Origin: SG8-30 sp963715485
GTDB taxonomy: Bacteria; Pseudomonadota; Gammaproteobacteria; Steroidobacterales; Steroidobacteraceae
Assembly (NCBI GenBank): GCA_963715485.1
Contig: OY970244.1
Span: 1,798,001-1,862,000, forward strand
Length of the DNA stretch: 64,000 nt
Direction: 5' to 3'
Part shown: piece by piece, positions 25,874 to 33,793 of the stretch
How the letters are laid out: each line of letters begins with the position of its first letter
How positions within the stretch are numbered: position 1 is the first letter of the stretch
The notes under the pieces: generated by a model
Database searches by the model: none
What the model was told of the DNA's origin: nothing
Seen by the model: the letters and a program-made list of their open reading frames with translations, nothing else
Made by a program: the position numbers and the translations under genes

Positions 25874-26380
25874 CTATTCACGACGCCTGAGCGCGCGACC
25901 GTCACGAGACGTATTCGCCTGGGCAGGTGGCAGGGCGAATGCGTGCGTCGACTTGACCTCTTCCATGACGAAGTAAGTGTGTGTCTGCTCGACCCCCGGC
26001 AGCGCCGCGATGCGTTCACCGAGAATGCGACGGTAGGCCTCCATGTCCGCGACGCGCAGCTTGACCAGGTAGTCGAAACCGCCGGCCACCATGTGGCATT
26101 CCTGCACCTCGTCGAGGCTTGTCATGGCCTCCTTGAAGCGTTCGAACACGTCGGGTGTGGTCCTGTCGAGGCGGATTTCAACGAAGGCCAGCAGGTGCGC
26201 GCCGAGCTTGTGCGGATCGAGATGAGCCGCGTAGTCCTGGATGTAGCCCTGCCTTTCCAGCCTGCGAACACGCTCGATGCAGGGTGTCGGACTCAGGTGT
26301 ACGCGTCGCGCCAACTCCGCGAAGGAAATCCGCCCTTCCTTCTGGAGAATGCCAAGAATCTTGTGATCCAGTTGATCCAT
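25874..26380 (-). CDS. Lrp/AsnC-family transcriptional regulator
   Basis: 168 residues. The N-terminal helix-turn-helix (LDHKILGILQKEGRISFAELARRVHLSPTPCIERVRRLE) and C-terminal RAM/AsnC ligand domain (VQECHMVAGGFDYLVKLRVADMEAYRR) closely resemble E. coli Lrp, with the SPTPCxERVRRLERQGYI block intact. It is divergent from putA, so it may be a proline- or leucine-responsive regulator of putA (as PutR/Lrp in other proteobacteria), sharing the operator at 26413-26434. Confidence 0.93.
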   Translation of the reverse strand: MDQLDHKILGILQKEGRISFAELARRVHLSPTPCIERVRRLERQGYIQDYAAHLDPHKLGAHLLAFVEIRLDRTTPDVFERFKEAMTSLDEVQECHMVAGGFDYLVKLRVADMEAYRRILGERIAALPGVEQTHTYFVMEEVKSTHAFALPPAQANTSRDGRALRRRE

Positions 26381-26393
26381 CTATAAGAATCCG

Positions 26394-26481
26394 ATCATAG
26401 TCTGCTGATAGGCTAATTTAACACCATAAATTAGGTGAATGAGTTTCAGATCCAGTCAAGTTTAGCGGAATCAACTATAAA
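26394..26481. promoter_or_regulatory. Divergent lrp-putA control region with inverted repeat
   Basis: The 122-bp gap is AT-rich, unlike its surroundings. A perfect inverted repeat CTAATTTA-N6-TAAATTAG occupies 26413-26434. On the minus strand TATGAT (26399-26394) is a good -10 box for the Lrp gene; on the plus strand TATAAA (26476-26481) is a -10 candidate for putA, with weak -35 boxes. The repeat is a candidate operator of the Lrp-type protein (inference). Confidence 0.6.
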
Positions 26482-26501
26482 GAGAACTGGGATAATTCTT
26501 C

Positions 26502-29500
26502 GTGGCGGGAATGTCTCCCGCCAGGCAGCCAGACCAAGTGAGGGGACCAGACGTGACCGAATTTTTCTGGCCGACAGGTTTTGTGGGCGAGACATCGATC
26601 GGACGAGCCATCAATCGGTGGTTCCTGGCCGATGAAACGGCGGTGATGCAAGAATTACTGCCGCTGGCGCGGCTCGACGATGCCGGCAGCCGCCGCGTAC
26701 TGGGCGAGGCCATCGGACTGGTCGACGCGGTCCGCGCTGAGCGAGGTGGTTCGGCTGGAATCGAAGCCTTCCTGCAGCAGTACGACCTCGGATCACGCGA
26801 GGGCGTGATCTTGATGTGCATTGCCGAGGCGTTGCTGCGCATCCCCGATGCAGACACCGCCGACAAGCTGATCGCCGACAAGATCGCCTCCGGCAACTGG
26901 TCCGACTACCTGGGGGAGGCCGACTCGTTGTTCGTCAATGCCTCGACCTGGGGCCTGATGCTGACGGGCAGGATCGTCCGTCCCGAGCCGGCTGATCTGG
27001 AGAGCCCGTCGTCTTTCCTGGCGCGTCTGGTCGGACGCATCGGCGAACCGATGGTGCGCGGCGCGTTCCGGCAGGCGATGCGGATCATGGGCCACCAGTT
27101 CGTGATGGGCCGCAACATGGGCGAGGCGCTGAGGCGCGCCTCGGCCGGCGACAACACGCGCTACCGCTACACCTTCGACATGCTGGGCGAATCCGCCTTG
27201 ACCTCGAAGGATGCTGACCGGTACTTCGAGGCCTACTCCTCGGCGATCAAAAAGGTCAGCTCGATAGCGCGGGCTGGATTGCCACCGGAAGCCTGGCCGT
27301 CCATCTCGGTCAAGCTGTCCGCCCTGCATGCTCGTTACGAATATTCGAACCGCACGGACGTCTTGAAGATCCTCGGACCGCGACTCGAGGCGCTGGCGCT
27401 CGCGTCCATGAAAGCCGGCGTTGCCTTCACGGTGGACGCGGAGGAAGTCGACCGGCTTGAAATTTCACTCGAGCTGTTCGACCGGCTTCTGGCCGCTCCG
27501 GTGCTCGACGGCTGGGGAGGGCTGGGCCTGGCGGTCCAGTCCTACCAGAAGCGGGGTCTCGACGTGCTGCGCTGGCTCGGCCGGCGGGCGGACGAGACAG
27601 GTCGCACTGTCAATGTACGCCTCGTCAAGGGCGCGTATTGGGATGCCGAGATCAAGCGCGCCCAGGAGCGTGGCCTGCCCGGTTACCCCGTATTCACCCG
27701 CAAGCCCAATACCGACGTGTCCTTCCTTGCCTGCGCGCGGCTTCTGCTGGAGGGAACGGAACGGCTCTATCCGCAGTTCGCCTCGCACAATGCGCACTCG
27801 GTGGCCTGGGTCATGCAGGTCGCCCAGGCGAACGGTCGGCACTTCGAGTTCCAGCGCCTGCACGGCATGGGTGAGGAGCTCTACGACCAACTGAAGGACC
27901 CTGCGGGCCAGCCGGTGCCGTGCCGCGTGTATGCGCCGGTGGGTTCGCACGAGGACCTGCTGCCCTATCTCGTCAGGCGGCTGCTCGAGAACGGCGCCAA
28001 TACGTCGTTCGTCAACCGCATCGTGGATGAGCGTGTACCGTCGGCCGACGTCGTCAGTGATCCGGTGGCCGAGGTGGAGCGCCTGGGCTCCATCCCTCAT
28101 CCGCGGATACCACTTCCCGTTCGGATGTTTGGTGACGAGCGCGCCAACTCGGTGGGCGTCAACCTCGCCGACGGCGCGGAGCAGACTCGGCTCGCCGAGG
28201 AGTGCCGCAAGGCGTCGACAACTTCATGGCGTGCCGCGCCGATCGTCGGCGGACGCGAGCGTGACGGCACGCGGCGGCCGGTACGGAATCCCGCCGACCG
28301 TGAGGACATCGTCGGCGAGGTCACTAGCGCCTCCGTCGAGCTCGCGGACGAGGCACTTGGACTTGCGGTGAAGGCGCAGCCTGCCTGGGACCGCCGGCCC
28401 GCAGCGGATCGGGCCGCCATCCTTGAACGGGCTGCGGATGCCTTCGAGGCCGGGCGCGGCGAGCTCATCGCGCTGTGCGTCCGCGAAGCCGGCAAGACCA
28501 TCCCGGACAGTATCGCGGAGCTGCGCGAGGCGGTGGACTTCCTCCGCTATTATGCTGCCCGTGCGCGGCGAGACTTTGGCGAGGCGCTGCTGATGCCCGG
28601 CCCGACGGGCGAGAGCAACCGGCTGGAGCTGCACGGGCGCGGCGTCTTCGCCTGCATCAGCCCCTGGAACTTTCCGCTCGCAATCTTCACCGGCCAGGTG
28701 GCGGCGGCGCTCGCGGCTGGCAACGCGGTCATCGCCAAGCCCGCGGAACAGACAGCGCTGGTGGCGGCCGCCGCCACCCGCCTGTTGCTTGCCGCCGGCG
28801 TGCCAGACGACGTCCTGCACTTCCTGCCTGGCAAGGGCTCCGTCATCGGTCCGCGCCTGACGTCGGACCCGCGACTTGATGGGGTGGCGTTCACCGGTTC
28901 AACGGAGACCGGACGTCTCATCAACCGGACGCTGGCTGGTCGCGACGCGCCGCTGGCTGCGGTCATCGCCGAGACCGGCGGGCAGAACGCGATGATCGTT
29001 GACAGCTCGGCGCTGCTGGAACAGGTGGTGCATGACGCCATCACTTCGGCCTTCAATGCCGCGGGTCAGCGCTGTTCCGCGCTGCGCGTGATGTTTGTCC
29101 AGGAAGATATCGCCGACCGCGTCCTGGAGCTGTTGGCCGGCGCGATGGAACTGCTTCGGCTTGGGGATCCGGGACTGCTCGAGACTGACATCGGTCCGGT
29201 CATCGACGCCGCGGCCCAGGAGCAGCTTGAGGCCCATGCGCGGCGCATCGTGCAGGGTGCGCGCTGGCACCACCGCGTCTCGTTGGGTCCTGAGCACGCG
29301 CATGGTTGCTTCGTTGCCCCTCTGGCCGTAGAGATCGAGGGCATCAAGGTGCTCGAGCAGGAGGTCTTCGGCCCGATCCTGCATGTGGTGCGCTACCGGT
29401 CGGATGGGCTCGACGCGGTCATAGACGCCATCAACCAGACCGGCTACGGCCTGACGCTGGGCGTTCATTCCCGGATTGACGGCGTCGCCCGGCGCATCGC

Positions 29501-29711
29501 TGCGCGGGCCCGTGTCGGTAACGTCTACGTCAACCGCAACATGATCGGTGCGGTGGTCGGCGTGCAGCCTTTCGGCGGATGTGGCCTGTCCGGGACCGGC
29601 CCCAAGGCCGGCGGACCGCGCTACCTGCACCGGTTTGCAACCGAGCGCACCGTCACAACCAATACCTCCGCCGTGGGCGGCAATACGGCGCTGCTGTCGA
29701 TCGAGGAATAG
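26502..29711 (+). CDS. putA: Bifunctional proline dehydrogenase / L-glutamate-gamma-semialdehyde dehydrogenase
   Basis: About 1050-1069 residues. The proline dehydrogenase barrel spans roughly 130-480 (GLAVQSYQKRGLDVLRW, VRLVKGAYWDAEIKRAQERG, SHNAHSVAWVMQVA), the aldehyde dehydrogenase 580-1050 (CISPWNFPLAIFTGQVAAALAAG, AETGGQNAMIVDSSAL, AGQRCSALRV with the catalytic cysteine). It oxidises proline to glutamate. There is no N-terminal ribbon-helix-helix domain, so PutA is not its own repressor here; the length fits a minimal type-A PutA. The start may be GTG 26502, ATG 26511 or GTG 26553; the last has the best ribosome binding site (GAGGGGAC). Confidence 0.95.
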   Translation: MAGMSPARQPDQVRGPDVTEFFWPTGFVGETSIGRAINRWFLADETAVMQELLPLARLDDAGSRRVLGEAIGLVDAVRAERGGSAGIEAFLQQYDLGSREGVILMCIAEALLRIPDADTADKLIADKIASGNWSDYLGEADSLFVNASTWGLMLTGRIVRPEPADLESPSSFLARLVGRIGEPMVRGAFRQAMRIMGHQFVMGRNMGEALRRASAGDNTRYRYTFDMLGESALTSKDADRYFEAYSSAIKKVSSIARAGLPPEAWPSISVKLSALHARYEYSNRTDVLKILGPRLEALALASMKAGVAFTVDAEEVDRLEISLELFDRLLAAPVLDGWGGLGLAVQSYQKRGLDVLRWLGRRADETGRTVNVRLVKGAYWDAEIKRAQERGLPGYPVFTRKPNTDVSFLACARLLLEGTERLYPQFASHNAHSVAWVMQVAQANGRHFEFQRLHGMGEELYDQLKDPAGQPVPCRVYAPVGSHEDLLPYLVRRLLENGANTSFVNRIVDERVPSADVVSDPVAEVERLGSIPHPRIPLPVRMFGDERANSVGVNLADGAEQTRLAEECRKASTTSWRAAPIVGGRERDGTRRPVRNPADREDIVGEVTSASVELADEALGLAVKAQPAWDRRPAADRAAILERAADAFEAGRGELIALCVREAGKTIPDSIAELREAVDFLRYYAARARRDFGEALLMPGPTGESNRLELHGRGVFACISPWNFPLAIFTGQVAAALAAGNAVIAKPAEQTALVAAAATRLLLAAGVPDDVLHFLPGKGSVIGPRLTSDPRLDGVAFTGSTETGRLINRTLAGRDAPLAAVIAETGGQNAMIVDSSALLEQVVHDAITSAFNAAGQRCSALRVMFVQEDIADRVLELLAGAMELLRLGDPGLLETDIGPVIDAAAQEQLEAHARRIVQGARWHHRVSLGPEHAHGCFVAPLAVEIEGIKVLEQEVFGPILHVVRYRSDGLDAVIDAINQTGYGLTLGVHSRIDGVARRIAARARVGNVYVNRNMIGAVVGVQPFGGCGLSGTGPKAGGPRYLHRFATERTVTTNTSAVGGNTALLSIEE

Positions 29712-29741
29712 TCACCGACCGCGACTGTCAATCGGCTGTAT

Positions 29742-29975
29742 TCATTTTCCGTCGACCGGGTCGGTCCGCCGCAGCTTTGCCGCCGGCAGCCGGCCCGCCT
29801 CGCGCAGGCCCCTGCGCAAGAGGAAGTCGATCTGGGCATTCAGGCTGCGCAGGTCGTCATCCGCCCAGCGGCGTAGCGCAGCCAGGATCTCTGGGTCGAT
29901 GCGCAGCAGGAAAGCCTCGCGCTTGGCCACTCGCTGGTCTCCAGGGGCGAAGGGCTCGAGTGCCCCCGCTGGCAC
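29742..29975 (-). CDS. Small Arc/CopG-like ribbon-helix-helix protein
   Basis: 77 residues from a GTG adjoining the SPFH stop (TGA then GTG). The Arc-like pattern is RVAKREAFLLRIDPEILAALRRWADDDLRSLNAQIDFLLRRGLREAG: a beta strand, a helix, a turn and a second helix. The predicted function is DNA binding and autoregulation of the SPFH operon. Arc-like genes are often found just after SPFH genes. A second start at the internal V16 is possible. It is convergent with putA, 30 nt from its stop. Confidence 0.8.
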   Translation of the reverse strand: MPAGALEPFAPGDQRVAKREAFLLRIDPEILAALRRWADDDLRSLNAQIDFLLRRGLREAGRLPAAKLRRTDPVDGK

Positions 29976-30929
29976 TCAGTTGTAGAGCGTACCCGTGTTC
30001 ACCACGGGCTGCGTATGGCGGTCGCTGCACAGCACGACCAGCAGGTTGGATACCATCGCCGCGCGTCGCTCGTCGTCGAGTTCGACGATCTTGTCCCGCG
30101 CGAGGTGGTCGAGCGCCATCTGCACCATGCCGACGGCTCCCTCGACGATCTTGGACCGCGCCGCAACCACCGCTGCAGCCTGCTGACGCTGCAGCATCGC
30201 GGCCGCTATCTCCGGCGCATAGGCGAGGTGGCTGATACGGGCCTCGATCACGTCCACGCCGGCCTTGTCGAGCCGTTCCTGGATATCCCGTTGCAGCTGC
30301 TCGCAGATCACAGCGGTGCTGCCACGCAACGAGACCTCGTGCTCCTCGCTGTCATAGGGATGGCGGGTCGCCATGTTGCGCAGTGCCGCCTCGGTCTGGA
30401 CCGCGACGAAGTCCTCGTAGTCGTCCACTTCGAACAGCGCCTCGGCGGTATTGACCACGCGCCAGACGACGACGGCTGAGATCTCGATCGGGTTGCCGTC
30501 GCGGTCGTTGACCTTGGAAGGCCGGCCGAGGGTGCGGGTGCGTTCCTGGACAACCTTGCCGGCTGCGTCCTTCTTCTCCGGAGTGCTGATCGAGCCGGTC
30601 TCGAAATTGCGGATTCGCAGCGAGATCTTCTTTTTGCTAAAGAAGGGGTTGACCCAGTAGAAACCCGACTCGAGTGCCGAGCCCTTGTACTGGCCGAACA
30701 GCAACAGGACCCGCGCCTGGTTGGGGGCGATCGCCATGTAGCCGGCGAGCGACACGACTCCGGACAGGACCAGCAGCACCCCGACTACGATGGACCAGCC
30801 GGATCCCTCGCCCATGCTGAGCGCATGCATCGCCACGATTGTCTGCCAGGGGCCCCCGACCAGCAGGGCAAGGGTAACGAGCAATGGCAGCCAGCCCGAC
30901 AGGGGTCGATAGGTCTTTTCACTAACCAT
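29976..30929 (-). CDS. SPFH (band 7, stomatin-like) membrane protein
   Basis: 317 residues. Two membrane segments, about 12-34 and 44-67, precede the SPFH/PHB domain (about 70-270: MAIAPNQARVLLLFGQYKGS, then DRDGNPIEISAVVVWRVVNTAEALFEVDDYEDFVAVQTEAALRN and ICEQLQRDIQERLDKAGVDVIEARISHLAYAPEIAAAMLQRQQA). SPFH proteins scaffold membrane microdomains or chaperone membrane proteases. It has a good AGGAGAAG ribosome binding site and starts the operon with the RHH gene, downstream of a palindromic operator. Confidence 0.92.
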   Translation of the reverse strand: MVSEKTYRPLSGWLPLLVTLALLVGGPWQTIVAMHALSMGEGSGWSIVVGVLLVLSGVVSLAGYMAIAPNQARVLLLFGQYKGSALESGFYWVNPFFSKKKISLRIRNFETGSISTPEKKDAAGKVVQERTRTLGRPSKVNDRDGNPIEISAVVVWRVVNTAEALFEVDDYEDFVAVQTEAALRNMATRHPYDSEEHEVSLRGSTAVICEQLQRDIQERLDKAGVDVIEARISHLAYAPEIAAAMLQRQQAAAVVAARSKIVEGAVGMVQMALDHLARDKIVELDDERRAAMVSNLLVVLCSDRHTQPVVNTGTLYN

Positions 30930-30957
30930 TGACTTCTCCTACAGCTTGGCATGAACT

Positions 30958-30985
30958 GATTTCAAAATGATATCATATTGAAATC
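30958..30985. promoter_or_regulatory. 28-bp near-perfect palindrome, operator candidate of SPFH-RHH
   Basis: GATTTCAAAATGAT followed by ATCATATTGAAATC forms a 28-bp palindrome broken by one base pair. It lies 28 nt upstream of the SPFH start, and the candidate -10 box TATCAT (30972-30967, minus strand) falls inside it. The small RHH protein of the operon is the obvious candidate to bind it. Confidence 0.7.
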
Positions 30986-30994
30986 TGCCGGCAA
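30967..30994 (-). promoter_or_regulatory. Promoter candidate of SPFH-RHH operon
   Basis: On the minus strand TTGCCG (30994-30989), 16 nt and TATCAT (30972-30967) make a fair sigma-70 promoter. Its overlap with the palindrome suggests repression by steric block. Confidence 0.5.
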
Positions 30995-31037
30995 GGTGGA
31001 GCCCTCGTGGTCCCGGATGTCGACCGATGGGACGACC

Positions 31038-31550
31038 TCAGCGCGTGCTCTTTGGGAAGTCGTGAAAATCCAGGCGGGCACTACCATCCTGCAGCCCGCC
31101 CCAGTCCTCAAGCGGAACCAACAGGCTGGTCACGGCGCAAGTCGGCATGTCGCCGAGTGAATCATCGCCGGCCAGCCGGACGGCCAGGTCCGAGATCCCG
31201 GGATTGTGCCCGAACAGCATGACGTGTCGGGCCCGCCCGCCCAGGCGGTGCAGGACTTTGAGCAGCTCACCGGGCGAGGCGAGGTAGGCGTCGTCGGCGA
31301 AGCGGATTCGTTGCGGCGGGTACCCGAAGGCCGTGGCAAAGACGGTGGCAGTTGCGCGTGCGCGTGCGGCGGGGCTCGAGATCATGAGCGTTGGAACAAG
31401 ACCGCTCGCAACCAGGCGCGCAGCCATGTCGGGTGCGTCACGCTCGCCGCGTGGATTCAGTGGTCGGTCGAAATCCGTCATAGAGGCGTCCCTCCAGTCG
31501 GACTTGGCGTGACGGACCAGGGTCAGCCGTTTCCTGCTGCGACGGATCAC
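31038..31550 (-). CDS. SixA-type histidine phosphatase
   Basis: 170 residues from a GTG at 31550. The histidine-phosphatase motif LVRHAKSDW has the catalytic H14 (RHA at 13-15); the second histidine H115 lies in LFGHNPGISD, and R61-region SSPAARARATA holds a conserved arginine. E. coli SixA dephosphorylates the ArcB HPt domain or the PTS-Ntr protein NPr. The start overlaps the sufT stop (GTGA), which places it as the last gene of the SUF operon. Residues upstream of the GTG overlap sufT in another frame. Confidence 0.85.
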   Translation of the reverse strand: MIRRSRKRLTLVRHAKSDWRDASMTDFDRPLNPRGERDAPDMAARLVASGLVPTLMISSPAARARATATVFATAFGYPPQRIRFADDAYLASPGELLKVLHRLGGRARHVMLFGHNPGISDLAVRLAGDDSLGDMPTCAVTSLLVPLEDWGGLQDGSARLDFHDFPKSTR

Positions 31551-32098
31551 ATCATGCCGGTCTCGAGGCGCGCGGCCTCGGACATCATCGACTGGTTCCA
31601 TGGCGGCTCGAAGACAATTTCGACGCAGGCATCTCGGATGGTGGGAACCGCCTCGATCTTGTCCTTGATGTCCTGGGCGAGGAATTCCCCCATGCCGCAG
31701 CCCGGGGCAGTCAGCGTCATCTTGACCTCGACGTTGCGGGATCCGTCCTCGTTGGGCATGACCTCGCACGCGTAGATCAGGCCGAGGTCGACCACGTTGA
31801 TCGGGATTTCGGGGTCGAAGCAGGTCTTCATCTGCTCCCAGACCAGGTTGCGTACGTCCTCGTCAGTCGCGCCGGGCGGCAGCTCAGGTTTCTTGAAAGG
31901 CTCCTTGCCAATGGCATCAGCATCGTCGCCGGCAATGCGGAACAGGTTCCCCTCGACATAGATCGTGAAGCTGCCGCCGAGCGCCTGCGTGATGTAGCCC
32001 ACACTTCCCGTACGCAGCTTGACCTCGATGCCGGCGGGGATGATCACCGCCTGGACGTCGCGTTGTATGACGATCGGCTCGTTTTCGTGTCGGCGCAT
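31547..32098 (-). CDS. sufT: Fe-S assembly factor SufT (DUF59/MIP18-like)
   Basis: 183 residues. An N-terminal about-70-residue part precedes the DUF59 domain (about 80-170): EDVRNLVWEQMKTCFDPEIPINVVDLGLIYACEV, then MTLTAPGCGMGEFLAQDIKDKIEAVP and VEIVFEPPWNQSMMSEAARLETGM. SufT aids maturation of Fe-S proteins under high demand. It starts 8 nt after sufU and its stop overlaps the phosphatase start. Confidence 0.93.
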   Translation of the reverse strand: MRRHENEPIVIQRDVQAVIIPAGIEVKLRTGSVGYITQALGGSFTIYVEGNLFRIAGDDADAIGKEPFKKPELPPGATDEDVRNLVWEQMKTCFDPEIPINVVDLGLIYACEVMPNEDGSRNVEVKMTLTAPGCGMGEFLAQDIKDKIEAVPTIRDACVEIVFEPPWNQSMMSEAARLETGMM

Positions 32099-32105
32099 GA
32101 TCGAT

Positions 32106-32549
32106 CTACTCCGTCGTCACCGGTGCCGCGTCCCGTGCGAGCGCCGCATTGAGCGTATGCCAGCAGAGGCTGGCGCACTTCACGCGGGCCGGAAACTCCC
32201 GTACCCCTGAGAGCGCGGCCAGCTTGCCGAGGTCGGCAGGCACGGGCGCGTCGTGGCGCGTCAGCATGTCGTGCACTTCCCCAAACAGGTGGCGGACCTC
32301 GGCCAGCGACTTTCCCTTGACCGCCTCGGTCATGAGCGACGCCGAGGCGGTCGAGATCGCGCAGCCCTTGCCCTCGAAACGGATGTCCCTTATGAGATTA
32401 GATTCAACATCAATAAAGATATGTAACCTATCGCCACATAAAGGATTATATCCTTCTGAATCGTGGTTAAATTGCTCCAGCCGACCAAAATTCCGGGGCT
32501 TCTTGTTGTGATCGACGATGACGTCGCGGTACAGGTCTGCGAGGTCCAT
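32106..32549 (-). CDS. sufU: SufU/IscU-type Fe-S scaffold
   Basis: 147 residues. Conserved blocks are NPLCGDRLHIFID with C38 and D40, FEGKGCAISTASASLM with C63 and, near the end, KCASLCWHTLNAAL with C125 and C129. In SufU proteins the cysteines and aspartate bind zinc and accept sulfur from SufS. Its ATG overlaps the sufS stop by 1 nt (TAATG). No sufE or sufA is seen in the operon, so SufU likely does the sulfur transfer (inference). Confidence 0.92.
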   Translation of the reverse strand: MDLADLYRDVIVDHNKKPRNFGRLEQFNHDSEGYNPLCGDRLHIFIDVESNLIRDIRFEGKGCAISTASASLMTEAVKGKSLAEVRHLFGEVHDMLTRHDAPVPADLGKLAALSGVREFPARVKCASLCWHTLNAALARDAAPVTTE

Positions 32550-33793
32550 TACCCCAACATCTCCCTGGCATGACCCAGCGACGCGACCAGTGCATCGATC
32601 TCGGCGCGGGTGTTGTAGAAGGCGAACGAGGCCCTGGCAGTGGCTGGTACCTCGAAGAAATCCATGACCGGCATGGCGCAGTGGTGCCCGGTGCGGATGG
32701 CGATGCCCTCGGCATCGAGAATCGTACCGAGGTCGTGAGGGTGCACGCCCTCGACCACAAACGAGACCAGGCTCGCCTTGTCCGGGGCCGTGCCGATGAT
32801 CGAAAGCCCCGGAACGGCGGAAAGGCGTTCGGTCGCGTAGGCAAGCAGGTCGGCCTCGTGTCGGGCAATGCGCTCGAGGCCGATGCCTTCCACGTAGTCG
32901 ACGGCCGTGCCGAGGCCGATCGCACCGGCGATGTTCGGGGTTCCGGCCTCGAACTTGTAGGGCAGGGCATTGTAGGTGGTGCGCTCGAACGACACGGTCA
33001 GGATCATGTCGCCACCGCCTTGCCACGGCGGCATGGCCGACAGCTGGGCCTCGCGGCCATACAGGACGCCGATTCCGGTCGGGCCGTAGAGCTTGTGGCC
33101 GGAAAAGGCATAGAAGTCGCAACCGATGGACTGCATGTCGACCCGCTGGTGTGGCACCGCCTGCGCGCCGTCTACGAGCGTGGTGATGCCGCGCTCGCGG
33201 GCGGCTGCGATGAACTGTTCCACAGGCAAGACCGTACCCAGCGCATTCGAAACGTGCGCGATGGCCACCATCCGGGTCCGCGGCCCGAGCATGGCCAGGT
33301 AGGCGTCGAAGTCGACGACGCCGCGCCGGTCGATCGGCACGACCTTCAGCACGGCGCCGGTCTGGTCACAAAGCTGCTGCCAGGGAACGATGTTGGCGTG
33401 GTGTTCCAGCCAGGTGATGACGATCTCGTCGCCAGGCACGAGCCTGGGCCGGCCCCAGGACTGCGCCACGAGGTTGATCGCCTCGGTCGTCCCGCGAACA
33501 AATACGATTTCCCGGGTTGATGCGGCATTCAGGAAGCGGCGGATCTTTTCGCGCGCCCCCTCGAAGAGGTCGGTCGCCTCCTGTGACAGGGTGTGGACGC
33601 CGCGGTGGACGTTTGCGTGGTGCTGTTGGTAATAGTCACTCACGGCTTCAATGACCGCGCGGGGCCGCTGGGCCGAGGCGCCGTTGTCCAGGTAGACCAG
33701 CGGTCGTCCGCGGATCTGTCGCGACAGGATCGGGAAATCCTGGCGAATGCGCGTCAGGTCGAGCGGCGCCAGGGTGCTCGGGTCAGCCGCCAT
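32549..33793 (-). CDS. sufS: Cysteine desulfurase SufS
   Basis: 414 residues, fold-type I PLP enzyme, group II cysteine desulfurase. The PLP lysine is K234 in YAFSGHKLYGPTGIG and the persulfide cysteine is C372 in RTGHHCAMP. N-terminal DFPILSRQIRGRPLVYLDNGASAQRP is typical. It mobilises sulfur from cysteine for SufBCD. The stop overlaps sufU and the ATG overlaps the sufD stop (TGATG). The ATG at 33793 is the family start; upstream residues in frame belong to sufD. Confidence 0.96.
   Translation of the reverse strand: MAADPSTLAPLDLTRIRQDFPILSRQIRGRPLVYLDNGASAQRPRAVIEAVSDYYQQHHANVHRGVHTLSQEATDLFEGAREKIRRFLNAASTREIVFVRGTTEAINLVAQSWGRPRLVPGDEIVITWLEHHANIVPWQQLCDQTGAVLKVVPIDRRGVVDFDAYLAMLGPRTRMVAIAHVSNALGTVLPVEQFIAAARERGITTLVDGAQAVPHQRVDMQSIGCDFYAFSGHKLYGPTGIGVLYGREAQLSAMPPWQGGGDMILTVSFERTTYNALPYKFEAGTPNIAGAIGLGTAVDYVEGIGLERIARHEADLLAYATERLSAVPGLSIIGTAPDKASLVSFVVEGVHPHDLGTILDAEGIAIRTGHHCAMPVMDFFEVPATARASFAFYNTRAEIDALVASLGHAREMLG

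Noticed and set aside
29742..29975. Antitoxin of a type II toxin-antitoxin system
   Set aside because: The RHH fold fits an antitoxin, but its partner is an SPFH membrane protein and not a toxin.
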